Notes: generated from the letters alone by a model not told the origin. A stretch of DNA of 64,000 nt from Brumimicrobium sp965659845 (GCA_965659845.1 CBFHXS010000002.1:23886-87885); one strand, 5' to 3'; counted from the first letter of the stretch, positions 44,755 through 54,453 are shown. Numbers and translations: made by a program.

Positions 44755-46311
44755 TTAGATAAATAGAGTGATTCTAAAAGTGGTTCCTTTATCCAACTCT
44801 GTTTGCAGTACCTTTAGTTTTCCTTTGTGATACTCCTCAATAATTCTCTTCGCTAAAGAAAGGCCCAATCCCCAACCTCTTTTTTTCGTAGTATAACCTG
44901 GTTGGAAAAGACTCCTCTGTTGAGCAGTCGTCATTCCCTTCCCATCATCGATAATATCGATATAGATATGTGCAGTATCCTTGGATATTTGAACCTTTAA
45001 CGTTCCTTCTCCAACCATAGCATCTATCGCGTTTTTACAAATGTTTTCAATTACCCACTCAAACAATGGTGGATTATGAGCTATAATTAATTCATCTTCC
45101 GTACTATCAAATATCAATTGAACTTTTTGCGGCAAACGTGTTCTTAAATAACTTAAGAATTCACTAGTTGTCTTAACGATATCTTCCTCTTTTAGCTGTG
45201 TAGATGCTCCAATCTTTGAGAATCGATCGGTGACCTGAGATAGTCTTCTGACATCCTTATCCATCTCTTTCGTGATGTTCTGGTCTATATCCATTCCCTC
45301 TAGCAATTGAATCCAAGCCATCAACGAAGAAATCGGAGTCCCAAGTTGATGAGCTGTTTCCTTTGCCATTCCTGCCCAGACCTGGTTTTGTTCTGCTTTT
45401 CTAAACGTACTGAAGATCACGTAGCCAATGAAAATAAATAGTCCGATAATCAAGAACTGGATGTAAGGAAAGTACTGCAATTGAACCAACTCAGGTGAGT
45501 TTGCATAAAATACGTAATTAGTAGTATTATTGGTAAATTGGATCTCAATAGGTTTGTTCTGCTTTCTTAACACTGACAGAGTTGATAATAATTGAGTACT
45601 GTCAATTTCTGCCTGACTTAAATTGGATGCAATCACCTGAATCTGTGAACTATCAGTTAGTACAACTGGCACTAAACTCTCATTTTCTATAAGTTCTTGA
45701 TTGAATGCTTCCAACAAAGAGTCTCGCTCGTTCTCTAGCCTCAATATATCTTTTGAATCGTTGTAGAAATAAGTCATGAATAATCCTTCGTATACCTCAA
45801 TGGTAAATGAAGGGTTTTCAATTTCCCAGCTATAGGCAAGCTTTACTAAAGAGTCTTCAAAAATCTTCTCAATTTCAATACTGTCTTTTTCTGAGAACGA
45901 TGTTCTTAATTCTTTTTCTGAAATAGGTAAATTAATATGGGTAGAGACCTCATCATATTGGTCCAAAACGATTACAGGTATGTCATCATTACGATTAATA
46001 ATCTTTAGTGGCAGATCGTATGACTGCTGAACATTTAACGGGCTTTTTTTCGAAATCTCTTTAGTCGCGGCAATCCATAATTCCATCTCGCTCAACTCTT
46101 TTTCTCGGAGCTCATTGAATGAATTATTTGTGAGTCGAACCAATTCAGCTCTTTTCTTAATTGCATCGGCCCATTGTGTTACACGTTCGCGCTCACGCTT
46201 CGCTACTTTAGAAACTATTCTATTCGAAAGAAAAAGTGAGGCGCCTACCAAAACTAATGCTATAAACAGCAAGGCTATTTTCCATTTTTGCTTATTCGAA
46301 TATAACTTCAT
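44755..46311 (-). CDS. Orphan sensor histidine kinase (HQLGTP type)
   Basis: 518 residues. Two membrane helices (~11-30 and ~285-305) around a large periplasmic domain. The phospho-acceptor segment is AKETAHQLGTPISSLMAWI, the HQLGTP variant common in Bacteroidota orphan kinases; then NICKNAIDAM (N box), DDGKGM (G1) and RGWGLGLSLAKRI (G2). No response regulator is adjacent, so the partner is elsewhere. Convergent with the second TonB-like gene across a terminator. Confidence 0.9.
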   Translation of the reverse strand: MKLYSNKQKWKIALLFIALVLVGASLFLSNRIVSKVAKRERERVTQWADAIKKRAELVRLTNNSFNELREKELSEMELWIAATKEISKKSPLNVQQSYDLPLKIINRNDDIPVIVLDQYDEVSTHINLPISEKELRTSFSEKDSIEIEKIFEDSLVKLAYSWEIENPSFTIEVYEGLFMTYFYNDSKDILRLENERDSLLEAFNQELIENESLVPVVLTDSSQIQVIASNLSQAEIDSTQLLSTLSVLRKQNKPIEIQFTNNTTNYVFYANSPELVQLQYFPYIQFLIIGLFIFIGYVIFSTFRKAEQNQVWAGMAKETAHQLGTPISSLMAWIQLLEGMDIDQNITKEMDKDVRRLSQVTDRFSKIGASTQLKEEDIVKTTSEFLSYLRTRLPQKVQLIFDSTEDELIIAHNPPLFEWVIENICKNAIDAMVGEGTLKVQISKDTAHIYIDIIDDGKGMTTAQQRSLFQPGYTTKKRGWGLGLSLAKRIIEEYHKGKLKVLQTELDKGTTFRITLFI

Positions 46312-46346
46312 CTCGTATTAACTAATTGAGCGGTGATTTATTGCAA

Positions 46347-47117
46347 TTATTGATCTTGTAAAAACGGCAGCTTACTTCTAGTTTCATATAAGGCCTCCGC
46401 CTCTAAAATATCACTCATAATAATTTCATCAAATGCATGAAACTGCTCTATTGCTCCAATTGGAGAGATTAAACATGAGTCACCCGAATAGGTCAGACCA
46501 TTCGCGTCTTCACCTACTCTGTTTACACCGATTACGTAGCACTGGTTTTCAATTGCTCTTGCTTGCAACAAGACCTTCCAGTGCAATGACCGTTTTTCAG
46601 GCCAGTTAGCAACATATACTATTGCGTCATAGTCAAATACTTCATTAACGACTTTATTGCGGGCTAATTCAGGAAATCGAAGATCATAGCATATCTGCAA
46701 TAGGATCTTCCAACCTTTGTATTCAACAATTGTATTTTTCTCTCCAGCAGTGAAATGCTCCTCTTCTTTTGCAAGTGTAAATAATCTTCGCTTGTCGTAA
46801 TATTGAACATTCAAATCAGGTGTTACGAAAACCATTCGATTATAATAATTCCCTTCTTCCTCAATAATTAGAGAGGCAACGATTGCTGCTTCTTTCTCTC
46901 TAGATTTTTGTTTTAACCAAGTCAGACTTGATCCATCCATTGACTCAGCCATAATTTCAGCATTCATGGTGAACGCCGTCTGGAACATTTCGGGTAAAAT
47001 AATAAAGTCTGTTGGACCGTCAATCTCACTAAGTATTTTGTTGAAATGATTGAGGTTTAACTCTTTATCTTCCCATTTCTGATTTGCTTGTATTAATGTG
47101 ACTTTTAAATCTTGCAT
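46347..47117 (-). CDS. Nitrilase-superfamily omega-amidase (YafV/NIT2-like)
   Basis: 256 residues. The catalytic triad is visible: Glu in FIILPEMFQ, Lys in QYYDKRRLF, Cys in LLQICYDLRFPE, with HWKVLLQARAIENQCYVIGVNR. It overlaps the 3' end of the aminotransferase gene by 13 nt, so the two are co-expressed. The pair fits the glutamine/methionine transaminase-omega-amidase route, in which the amidase hydrolyses alpha-ketoglutaramate made by transamination with glutamine, as in methionine salvage. Confidence 0.9.
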   Translation of the reverse strand: MQDLKVTLIQANQKWEDKELNLNHFNKILSEIDGPTDFIILPEMFQTAFTMNAEIMAESMDGSSLTWLKQKSREKEAAIVASLIIEEEGNYYNRMVFVTPDLNVQYYDKRRLFTLAKEEEHFTAGEKNTIVEYKGWKILLQICYDLRFPELARNKVVNEVFDYDAIVYVANWPEKRSLHWKVLLQARAIENQCYVIGVNRVGEDANGLTYSGDSCLISPIGAIEQFHAFDEIIMSDILEAEALYETRSKLPFLQDQ

Positions 47118-48244
47118 AATAATTCTGTTGCTTTGATTATTGTGTCTTCATCTTTTGCGAAACAAAAACGGATTAAGTGGTCATCGTGTTTGTCTTGATT
47201 GAATCCCGAAATTGGGATTACAGCAACGCCATGTTTTTGCGTCATTTCCTTTGCGAAATCAACATCGCCCAGATTACTAATCTCGCTATACCTTGCCACC
47301 TGAAAATAAGAACCTTCGCAGGGCAATAACTCGAATCGACTGCCTTTCATGCGCTCGCGAAAGAAATCACGCTTCTGCTTATAAAATGAGCTTAATTCTC
47401 CGAGATCTACTTGCGGTAAATAGTTCGCAAGTGTCTCCTGAGCTGTGCTATTCACACAAAACACAACGTATTGATGAATCTTTTTAATCTCTTTCATAAT
47501 AGCTGCAGGTGCAACTACATAGCCAATCTTCCAACCCGTTACATGAAATGTCTTTCCAAATGATGATGTAATGATGGAACGGTCCAGTATTGTTTCTCTC
47601 GTGTTTATTGAAATATGCGGTTCCTCAAAATGAATGAACTCATAGACCTCATCTGAAAGTAAGTAAACATGTGGATGACGACTCATGATTTGCTCCAAGG
47701 ATTCAATATCCTTCATCGAAAGCACTTTTCCTCCTGGATTATGAGGATTATTAATCGCCAACAGTTTTGTGTTTTTGGAAATCTGGTCTTCTACCTTATC
47801 CCAATCTACTGTAAAATCTGCATTCAAATTAACGTGGATTGGAGTCCCACCAGCTAGCTCAACACTCGGAGCATAACAATCATAAGAAGGGTCTAAGACT
47901 ATTGCCTCGTCCCCTTTGTGAATGATTGCTTGTACTGCTGTAAAGATCGCTTGAGTTGCCCCAGCAGTAATCAAAAGATCCGTTTCAGGATTTATCTTTC
48001 GGTTATAGTGTGTATCTATTTTCTGCGCAACTTCGTAGAGTAAACGACTATCACCAGGCATTGGTTTGTACTGATGGAAATTACCATCAATTACGGAATG
48101 ATAATTATCAAGCAGCTTTTCTGCAACATTGAAGTTTGGAAAGCCTTGTGATAAATTTATTGCTTGGTGTTCTTGCGCCATTTTAGACATCACAGTAAAA
48201 ACCGTAGTGCCTACATGCGGAAGTTTTGATTCTAATTCTGACAT
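47105..48244 (-). CDS. ybdL: PLP-dependent methionine aminotransferase (YbdL/glutamine transaminase K-like)
   Basis: 379 residues, fold type I aminotransferase. N-terminal INLSQGFPNF, substrate/cofactor motifs GATQAIFTAVQA, NNPHNPGGKV, SDEVYEFIHFE and the Schiff-base Lys in SFGKTFHVTGWKIGY. Matches YbdL (methionine aminotransferase) and kynurenine/glutamine transaminase K. Cytoplasmic. The following omega-amidase gene overlaps it. A possible promoter with TACCTTTG lies about 90 nt upstream (48338-48345). Confidence 0.9.
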   Translation of the reverse strand: MSELESKLPHVGTTVFTVMSKMAQEHQAINLSQGFPNFNVAEKLLDNYHSVIDGNFHQYKPMPGDSRLLYEVAQKIDTHYNRKINPETDLLITAGATQAIFTAVQAIIHKGDEAIVLDPSYDCYAPSVELAGGTPIHVNLNADFTVDWDKVEDQISKNTKLLAINNPHNPGGKVLSMKDIESLEQIMSRHPHVYLLSDEVYEFIHFEEPHISINTRETILDRSIITSSFGKTFHVTGWKIGYVVAPAAIMKEIKKIHQYVVFCVNSTAQETLANYLPQVDLGELSSFYKQKRDFFRERMKGSRFELLPCEGSYFQVARYSEISNLGDVDFAKEMTQKHGVAVIPISGFNQDKHDDHLIRFCFAKDEDTIIKATELLCKI

Positions 48245-48337
48245 ATATTCTATTTCCTTCGTTTGTCAATTTTTGAGAAACATGAATATACGATTATTTC
48301 TTGGTTTTGGAAACCTCGATTAATCCGCAAGAAAATT

Positions 48338-48345
48338 CAAAGGTA
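48338..48345 (-). promoter_or_regulatory. -7 element TACCTTTG upstream of ybdL
   Basis: CAAAGGTA on the + strand, exact consensus for the minus strand, just after the stop of the Usp gene and 93 nt before ATG 48244. No -33 seen; long leader makes it tentative. Confidence 0.35.
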
Positions 48346-48353
48346 GTTGCCCT

Positions 48354-49172
48354 TTAAGTCGTAATAAAAGGGAATTGAGCTCCTTTGGTAAAAATCTGCG
48401 CATCTACCGTCAAAACTGGCAACTTCAAATCATTCGAAATTAAGTGTTGTACAAATTTTGGAGAGAATAAGTTTATCGATTTCAAATAGAAGGTCGCTGA
48501 AATCATATCTACCCCTCTCTCTTCACACAAATCTAAAATGTTTTCGATAAAGTGATTGCGATCTATTAACTCGATTGATGATTCAATGTCTCTATCGCCT
48601 AAATATTTAGACGCCACCCTTAAATTACTCTGAACCTGACGTTTGAAATTTTCATCTGAATGATCTCCAGCCACTAACAAAAGCTTGGCCCCAAGGTTTT
48701 TCGCTAATGAGGCAGCTGCTTTGACGATCTGAATACTGTCATTGTCCAAATCAATAGTCATTGCAATCTTTTCAATCTTCTTGTATTTAGAGCCTTCTTG
48801 CACAGTGATAAATGGGACTTTGGTATACTCTATAATATTCATAGCTCTGCTACCAAGTAATTTATCGAAAAAGGTGTTTTCGTGAACACCCATTACAATA
48901 AAGTTGGCTTTTTCAGCTTCAGCAAAAGCTCCTATATCATCTTCTATCTCTCCCGTAATCACGGCAGTTGATGTGGTTCCTGTATAGCTAACCAGCTCTT
49001 CCTTTGCAAGATCATTCAGCTTGTTTTTCGCTTCTTTTTCTGAACCATTATGTAAGACATGAACTAAAATAACCTGATCCTTCTCGTTTCTTGATAAATT
49101 AGCTGCATATTGAATAGCCTCCCTAGAAGCGTTGCTAAAATCAATCGGAATAACTAGTTTGAAGTTGCTCAT
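48354..49172 (-). CDS. Tandem universal stress protein (UspA x2)
   Basis: 272 residues with two Usp domains. Domain 1 (~1-130) has LVIPIDFSNASREAIQYAA, NFIVMGVHENTFFDKLLGSRAMNIIEY and VPFITV, with the G-x2-G-x9-GS-like ATP loop partly kept. Domain 2 (~135-272: IAMTIDLDNDSIQIVKAA, KLLLVAGDHS, LPVLTVDA) lacks that loop. Stress-related cytoplasmic protein; the exact role of such double Usp proteins is unknown. Confidence 0.88.
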   Translation of the reverse strand: MSNFKLVIPIDFSNASREAIQYAANLSRNEKDQVILVHVLHNGSEKEAKNKLNDLAKEELVSYTGTTSTAVITGEIEDDIGAFAEAEKANFIVMGVHENTFFDKLLGSRAMNIIEYTKVPFITVQEGSKYKKIEKIAMTIDLDNDSIQIVKAAASLAKNLGAKLLLVAGDHSDENFKRQVQSNLRVASKYLGDRDIESSIELIDRNHFIENILDLCEERGVDMISATFYLKSINLFSPKFVQHLISNDLKLPVLTVDAQIFTKGAQFPFITT

Positions 49173-49210
49173 AGTCTATCTTTTAATGAAATATTTGATT
49201 CATACTAAGC

Positions 49211-50755
49211 CTACATCGGAATATTTCCATGCTTCTTAGCAGGTAATTCTTCTTTCTTATTTTCAAGCATTTTGAAGGCTGCTACAACTTTAGCTCTGGT
49301 CTCAGAAGGCTTGATCACATCATCAATGATCCCTCTTTCTGCTGCACGATAAGGGTTTGCAAATTTCTCTGCATACTCAGCCTCCTTCTCTATGAGTTTT
49401 ACCTCTGGGTCTTCTGCTGCAGCGATCTCTCTTCTGAAAATGATCTCAGCAGCTCCTTTCGCACCCATTACCGCAATTTCAGCAGATGGCCATGCAAAGT
49501 TCAAGTCAGCACCAATATTTTTAGAATTCATTACATCAAAAGCTCCACCGTATGCCTTACGTGTGATTATAGTAATTCGAGGAACCGTAGCTTCACTGAA
49601 TGCATACAATAATTTTGCTCCATGCGCAATGATCCCATTCCATTCCTGGTCTGTTCCTGGCAAGAATCCCGGTACATCTTCGAATGTTAATAGTGGAATA
49701 TTAAACGCATCACAGAAACGTACAAATCGAGCACCTTTTCTTGAGGAGTCTATGTCAAGAACTCCGGCAAGAGATACCGGTTGGTTCGCTACAACACCTA
49801 CAGTTCTTCCTTCTACGCGCGCAAAACCAACAACAATGTTGGTTGCAAAATCTTTATGTACTTCACGGAACGATTCATCATCGATCACACAGTCAATTAC
49901 CTCACGGATATCATAAGGCATATTTGAATTATCAGGAAGAATTCCAGCGATCGTATCTAATTTCTTTTTATCAAATCTAAAGTCTTTTGTATGTGGCGCT
50001 AAAGAATTGTGGTTTTGAGGTAGGTATGACATCAGATCACGTACTTCTTTCAAAACTGTTACATCATTTGCACTTGTAAAGTGATTCACGCCTGATTTCT
50101 CAGCATGTGCTTTTGCTCCACCTAAATCTTCAGATGTTACCTCTTCGTGTGTTACTGTTTTAACAACATTAGGTCCGGTTACAAACATGTATGACGTATC
50201 CTCCACCATAAAGATGAAATCTGTTAACGCAGGAGAATATACTGCTCCTCCTGCACAAGGTCCCATAACCACACTCAATTGTGGAATCACCCCTGAAGCT
50301 CTAGTATTTCTGTAGAAAATATCAGCATATCCAGCAAGAGAGACAACACCTTCTTGAATTCGAGCACCACCTGAATCATTCAATCCGATTAATGGTGTTT
50401 GACTTTTCAGTGCTAGGTCCATGATCTTACAGATCTTCTCTGCATGCGTTTCGGAAAGTGATCCCCCCAATACAGTGAAGTCTTGCGAGAAAACATACAC
50501 TGGACGACCATGAATTGTTCCATAACCAGTGATCACTCCGTCACCTGAGATTTTTTGTTTATCCAGACCAAAATCTTGAGAACGGTGCTCAACGAACATA
50601 CCCAATTCCTGAAAAGAACCTTCATCAATAAGTAATTCTATACGCTCTCTTGCGGTAAGTTTTCCTTTTTTATGCTGTGCTTCGATACGCTTCTCTCCTC
50701 CTCCAAGCTTGGCTTCATCGCGCTTTGATAACAACTTCTCGTTCTTTTCTTCCAT
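49211..50755 (-). CDS. Acyl-CoA carboxylase beta subunit (propionyl-CoA/methylmalonyl-CoA carboxyltransferase)
   Basis: About 514 residues from ATG 50755 (ATG 50767 is also possible). Starts MEEKNEKLLSKRDEAKLGGG; crotonase-like carboxyltransferase motifs: SGGARIQEGVVSLAGYADIF, MGPCAGGAVYSPALTDF, VANQPVSLAGVLDIDSS, VPGFLPGTDQEWNGIIAHGAK and AYGGAFDVMNSK. It is the PccB/MmdA subunit that carboxylates propionyl-CoA (or decarboxylates methylmalonyl-CoA). No biotin carboxylase or biotin carrier gene is adjacent, so its partners are elsewhere. Confidence 0.93.
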   Translation of the reverse strand: MEEKNEKLLSKRDEAKLGGGEKRIEAQHKKGKLTARERIELLIDEGSFQELGMFVEHRSQDFGLDKQKISGDGVITGYGTIHGRPVYVFSQDFTVLGGSLSETHAEKICKIMDLALKSQTPLIGLNDSGGARIQEGVVSLAGYADIFYRNTRASGVIPQLSVVMGPCAGGAVYSPALTDFIFMVEDTSYMFVTGPNVVKTVTHEEVTSEDLGGAKAHAEKSGVNHFTSANDVTVLKEVRDLMSYLPQNHNSLAPHTKDFRFDKKKLDTIAGILPDNSNMPYDIREVIDCVIDDESFREVHKDFATNIVVGFARVEGRTVGVVANQPVSLAGVLDIDSSRKGARFVRFCDAFNIPLLTFEDVPGFLPGTDQEWNGIIAHGAKLLYAFSEATVPRITIITRKAYGGAFDVMNSKNIGADLNFAWPSAEIAVMGAKGAAEIIFRREIAAAEDPEVKLIEKEAEYAEKFANPYRAAERGIIDDVIKPSETRAKVVAAFKMLENKKEELPAKKHGNIPM

Positions 50756-51368
50756 CTCTCTTCCCATATCGGTCTGAATTTCTAAAATTGGATATAAATA
50801 TCGCAATTATTGTGGAAACGAAAAGGAAGGTTGTGTTTCAATTTATTTGAGATTACTTTGAAAGCTAAAAAATGATAGCCCTTGGAATACATATGGCCCT
50901 ATTTTGAAACTATATTCCATTTTGAAACATAGCTAATTATTTCTACTCAACACTTGAGAACTTAAGTGTTTAAGTTAGTTTTAACGGGTGTATAATTCAT
51001 TGATAAATAAAAAAAATACTGAAATGAAAAAATGAGCTGTACTTCTAATAATTGAATATCTAAGTGCTTGCAGTCAAGGTAAATACGCACTAGAAAAAGC
51101 TTTAGTAGGATAGCGCTAACTCTACTGGCATTTGAATAAAAGCAAAGCGGCATTTTTCAACTGGAATTTGCATGTATCACAACAAAAAAAAACAGCGATC
51201 CGACTGGTATTATTGCATTGGGGCTTCTCAAAAATAGAGACTTGTGTCGTCTTACTAAAAAAGAGTTATGCGGCCGTTTACCCTCCAAAATTGATATAAA
51301 CTTTACTTGAATAACAGGTATAAATTCATAAAACGGCTATTTTAAGATCTATGATAGTTTTTTTGAAA
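50756..51368. other. Gene-poor region of about 610 bp
   Basis: AT-rich intergenic DNA. A 63-codon minus-strand frame (50962-51153) has no sign of being coding. Visible structure: the paired TTTTGAAAC element at 50901-50928 and an inverted repeat AACACTT/AAGTGTT (50949-50955 and 50964-50970). No promoter consensus or known RNA was recognised. It may hold a decayed gene. Confidence 0.5.
50901..50928 (+). repeat. Paired TTTTGAAAC element (copy A)
   Basis: ATTTTGAAAC at 50901-50910 and again at 50919-50928, with ATTCC between. The same arrangement recurs at 53369-53396 on the other side of the beta-helix gene. Confidence 0.5.
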
Positions 51369-53153
51369 TTACTGTTTTAAGAACTTATGTGTTGTAATCG
51401 AATTATCAGTTAATTGTAGCACTAAAAAGTAAACTCCAGGCTCCCATTCCGCTGTATTTACCACCAATTGTTTTGATGATACTTTGCTACTTTCTACAAC
51501 TTGTCCAACCGTATTGCTGATTGATATGGATTTAGCAGTACTAATATTTTCAACATAAAGTAACGCATTGGTAGGGTTAGGGTATATCTTAACGGAAGTA
51601 CTAGCTGTATACGACCCAGCAGAAACGGTCGTTGGGTTGCCACATGCAGCACTAAAAAAAAGGCTATCCGCATGTCGTTCAGAAGCAGCTATTTGGGATG
51701 AGCTAGGTGCATTAGGAGTGCCAATTCCTGCCCATTGATTATTTGTAACGAAATAAGGAGGGGTTTCAAATGCATAACTTTGATCAGGAAGTGCAGCTGT
51801 TCCAGCTGGATCAATTGAACCCTTATTATTATTACCGTAGACAAAGTGCCCTGATCCCAGAAGGGTATAATTTACCAAACTGTATGGAAAACTGGTATTT
51901 GTAATTTCATTTCCAATGAAGTTTTGATTAGGAGAGTTCGTAGCACTGAAGAAAATACCATATCCATCACCTCTGTTTCTTAAAAAAGTATTGTGTGGAC
52001 CGTTTGGCCCATGCGAGTTATCTATAACTATATTTCTACCAATATTTTGTTCAAATAAGTTGGCGTAAGGGTAATTACCATGAAGTACAAGGTCACCAGC
52101 TGCATCGTTAGGTTGAGAATCCCAATACGGATCCGTAGAATAATTGTATGCAAAAACGTTACCGTTAGCACCAGATTGAACAATCATTGAGTGTCGAAGT
52201 GTCGCAAAAATATTATCTGCGATCAAGCATTCATTAGACGTTGCTTGTAACATCACACCGTAGGCTCTTCCTCCACCACCATAATCGAAACCTTTCTGCA
52301 TAAAAGAATGCATTACAGCAATATTCGAGGAATTTCTAGCTTCAACATGGCTAAACGTACAGAAATTAGATGCTATACCATTCACCCAGCTATTCACTGC
52401 GTAATTAAAACTTACATTACATGACTGCTCTGGCGCTGTATTATCTATGCGCTCAATAGTGATGCATTCAACACCTGAATTTTTTACAGGTTGTATTTTT
52501 CTTATAAATGGATTTCTACTTTCAGGATACTCTAAACGAAGTGGGGAATCAATAAATAAGGTGTCTCCAATTATGTTTGTGATGTTACAAATTTGCCCAA
52601 CTGTATTGTTTGCCCAAGATGAAGTAACTAAATCTTCGTCAAATTGAATTATTTTAATCCAATCAGCCACGTCGAATTTTGATGAATTATGAACAATAAG
52701 GAAGGCATTCTCTTTTTCAGCTGTCTGGGTTACAAAAGTTGTATCTGTTCCAAGAGCGCCACTAATTCGGATAGAATGCCCCGATCCACCTAAATCCATA
52801 ATAAAATTAGTTTCTAATGCTCCTTCTCCTTTAATTATGGTATTCGAAGGTAGGTTAATTGTTTCGGTAAATAAGAAAGAACCTGAAGGGAACTTTAAGA
52901 TCGTTCCAGTTCCAGAACTATTGCTTATTATATTGGAAAGAATAGCATCGTTAGGTGTAGCGCCATCTATGAAAACACCTTCGTTAGCCATATCGATTAC
53001 AGTAAATCCAACTGTAGTAGTATCTCGTAAACCAGCTTTTTTCCAGTCTACACTTCTTGAAGCAGGTAGGGTTTGACTCCAAACTGAAAAAGTTGGAGTT
53101 ATGAATGTAACCGTGATCAGTAAGAATAGAAACCGATAAGCAAGAGTGATCAT
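51369..53153 (-). CDS. T9SS-secreted right-handed beta-helix protein (pectate lyase-like)
   Basis: 594 residues. Signal peptide (FLFLLITVTFITPTFSVWSQ). Residues ~45-120 resemble the pectate-lyase superfamily N-cap (IDMANEGVFIDGATPNDA, ILKFPSGSFLFTETI). The middle is a right-handed parallel beta-helix of short repeats (FCTFSHVEARNSSNIAVMHS, NECLIADNIFATLRHSM, NGNVFAYNYSTD, NTFLRNRGDGYGIFF). The last ~75 residues are a T9SS sorting domain (IYPNPTNALLYVEN ... GVYFLVLQL ... HKFLKQ). A polysaccharide-binding or -cleaving role is inferred; no catalytic residues could be assigned. Confidence 0.85.
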   Translation of the reverse strand: MITLAYRFLFLLITVTFITPTFSVWSQTLPASRSVDWKKAGLRDTTTVGFTVIDMANEGVFIDGATPNDAILSNIISNSSGTGTILKFPSGSFLFTETINLPSNTIIKGEGALETNFIMDLGGSGHSIRISGALGTDTTFVTQTAEKENAFLIVHNSSKFDVADWIKIIQFDEDLVTSSWANNTVGQICNITNIIGDTLFIDSPLRLEYPESRNPFIRKIQPVKNSGVECITIERIDNTAPEQSCNVSFNYAVNSWVNGIASNFCTFSHVEARNSSNIAVMHSFMQKGFDYGGGGRAYGVMLQATSNECLIADNIFATLRHSMIVQSGANGNVFAYNYSTDPYWDSQPNDAAGDLVLHGNYPYANLFEQNIGRNIVIDNSHGPNGPHNTFLRNRGDGYGIFFSATNSPNQNFIGNEITNTSFPYSLVNYTLLGSGHFVYGNNNKGSIDPAGTAALPDQSYAFETPPYFVTNNQWAGIGTPNAPSSSQIAASERHADSLFFSAACGNPTTVSAGSYTASTSVKIYPNPTNALLYVENISTAKSISISNTVGQVVESSKVSSKQLVVNTAEWEPGVYFLVLQLTDNSITTHKFLKQ

Positions 53154-53368
53154 AATTTTCCGTTAAAAATAATCATTGTTCAACATAACCGTAGGTGTTA
53201 AAAACAAGTCTTTTTTTAAAAGACCTTATTTGCCTTACAATCAGTCCAGTATTTTAAATAACTTTACTCAAAACTATGAATTTATTTTAAAACACCTACT
53301 GTCATTGAACATTGCTGTTAATGATATAACCTATATAAAAGATTAAACTGAATAAGATTTAGGATTAA

Positions 53369-53396
53369 TTTTGAAACGGTTTATTCCTTTTGAAAC
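53369..53396 (+). repeat. Paired TTTTGAAAC element (copy B)
   Basis: TTTTGAAAC at 53369-53377 and 53388-53396 with TATTCC between, 26 bp before the WG-repeat pseudogene start. The first half overlaps a perfect -7 element TAATTTTG (53366-53373). Confidence 0.5.
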
Positions 53397-53422
53397 CTCT
53401 AACAGCAAAGATTAAATAGAAT

Positions 53423-53938
53423 ATGAAAAAATTAAGAATAGCGATATTAGCAATATTTATTACACAATTAGTTCTTGGGCAACTACCTGAAAAAGAGCTT
53501 ATTAAAAAGTTAAAAGCAGATAAGATAGAAATGGATGAAGGAAACGGTGATGGTGTTTTTAAAATCCGAAACAAGAAAACAAAAAAATGGGGCATGCACC
53601 AATGGATGTATGAAGGACTCAACACAAAAGAACTAATACCTATGGAGTATGACTCAGTCAGGCACTTTCCTTTCAATGGTGCATTTACCGCAGTTTATAA
53701 TGATGGTAAGGTTGGTTTTTTTCTATCAGCTTGGTCCTATGAGAATGCTAGACAATCTGTTCTTTGCAAATATGAGGACTAAAGGCGTTACACGGTGAAT
53801 AATTCGACGTATTTAGCCGTAATGAAAAATGGTAAATGGGGATGGGTAGATTGGTTAACTTGAGAGGAAAAATCAGAATTTATACTGGATTCAAAAGACC
53901 ACTTAAGTAGACCGAGATTCGAACAAAAATATCGATAA
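53423..53938 (+). pseudogene. WG-repeat protein gene broken by two in-frame stops
   Basis: The intact-looking first part (53423-53782, 119 codons) has a signal peptide (LRIAILAIFITQLVLG) and a degenerate WG repeat (KIRNKKTKKWGMHQWMYEG). It ends at TAA 53780-53782. In the same frame the homology then continues: RRYTVNNSTYLAVMKNGKWG, a classic WG repeat, WVDWLT, TGA at 53861-53863, and EEKSEFILDSKDHLSRPRF up to TAA 53936-53938. The TGA fits a GGA to TGA change (WLTGEEKSEF is the usual form) and the TAA fits Tyr or Lys to stop. No frameshift is involved. A working shortened protein from the first part is possible, but loss of the best repeat argues for a pseudogene. Confidence 0.82.
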
Positions 53939-54081
53939 CATTATTAATCTAGATTCAGCAAATATTCGTCATTAATATAAGTTGAAAGAACCTAAACACG
54001 AAGGATGAAGAAAGAGAATAGTTTAAAAACAAATCAACTCTTACATTTATTTTTTCGTATTAATAGTAGATTGCAATACTA

Positions 54082-54453
54082 ATGAAGAAACAACTATTAA
54101 TACTGCCAATTTTGATCTATCTCTTGACCAATTGTGTAAAGGATAAAGTTGAGCACCCTTTTGCTGGCAAGTATGATTGTCAAGTCTATAGTAATTCTTA
54201 CAGCAATAATGGTGAAAGCTCCAGTTCAACTGAGCAAAAAATAATCGATATACTGTTGGTAGAAGACTCATTAGATGTACTAGGTTCAATGCTGCATGTT
54301 GAAAATGTCGAATATGGAAAATCCATTTCAGAAAGTTATGGGTTTAGCTACATCAACTATCGATTTGAACAAGATAGTATCTATATCACATTACATTATG
54401 GGAGTTCTGGCACCAACTCCACAACTTATTACGCTGGGAGAAAATTGGATTAG
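54082..54453 (+). CDS. Small lipoprotein, function unknown
   Basis: 123 residues. Lipobox YLLTNC (Cys18). The mature part is beta-rich with a Ser/Asn-rich segment (SNSYSNNGESSSS) and ends SGTNSTTYYAGRKLD. No family recognised. Weakly coupled context: it sits between the WG pseudogene and the GldH-like gene, both on the same strand. Confidence 0.65.
   Translation: MKKQLLILPILIYLLTNCVKDKVEHPFAGKYDCQVYSNSYSNNGESSSSTEQKIIDILLVEDSLDVLGSMLHVENVEYGKSISESYGFSYINYRFEQDSIYITLHYGSSGTNSTTYYAGRKLD

Noticed and set aside
48339..48355. AAAGG...CCTTT hairpin at the Usp stop
   Set aside because: Only 5 bp, no T-run on the minus strand; the same bases fit a -7 element better.
49392..49916. 174-codon frame opposite the carboxylase gene
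   Set aside because: Lies fully inside a well-supported CDS on the other strand; composition is not protein-like.
50962..51153. 63-codon minus-strand frame in the gene-poor region
   Set aside because: No promoter, no recognisable domain or signal; composition like random AT-rich DNA.
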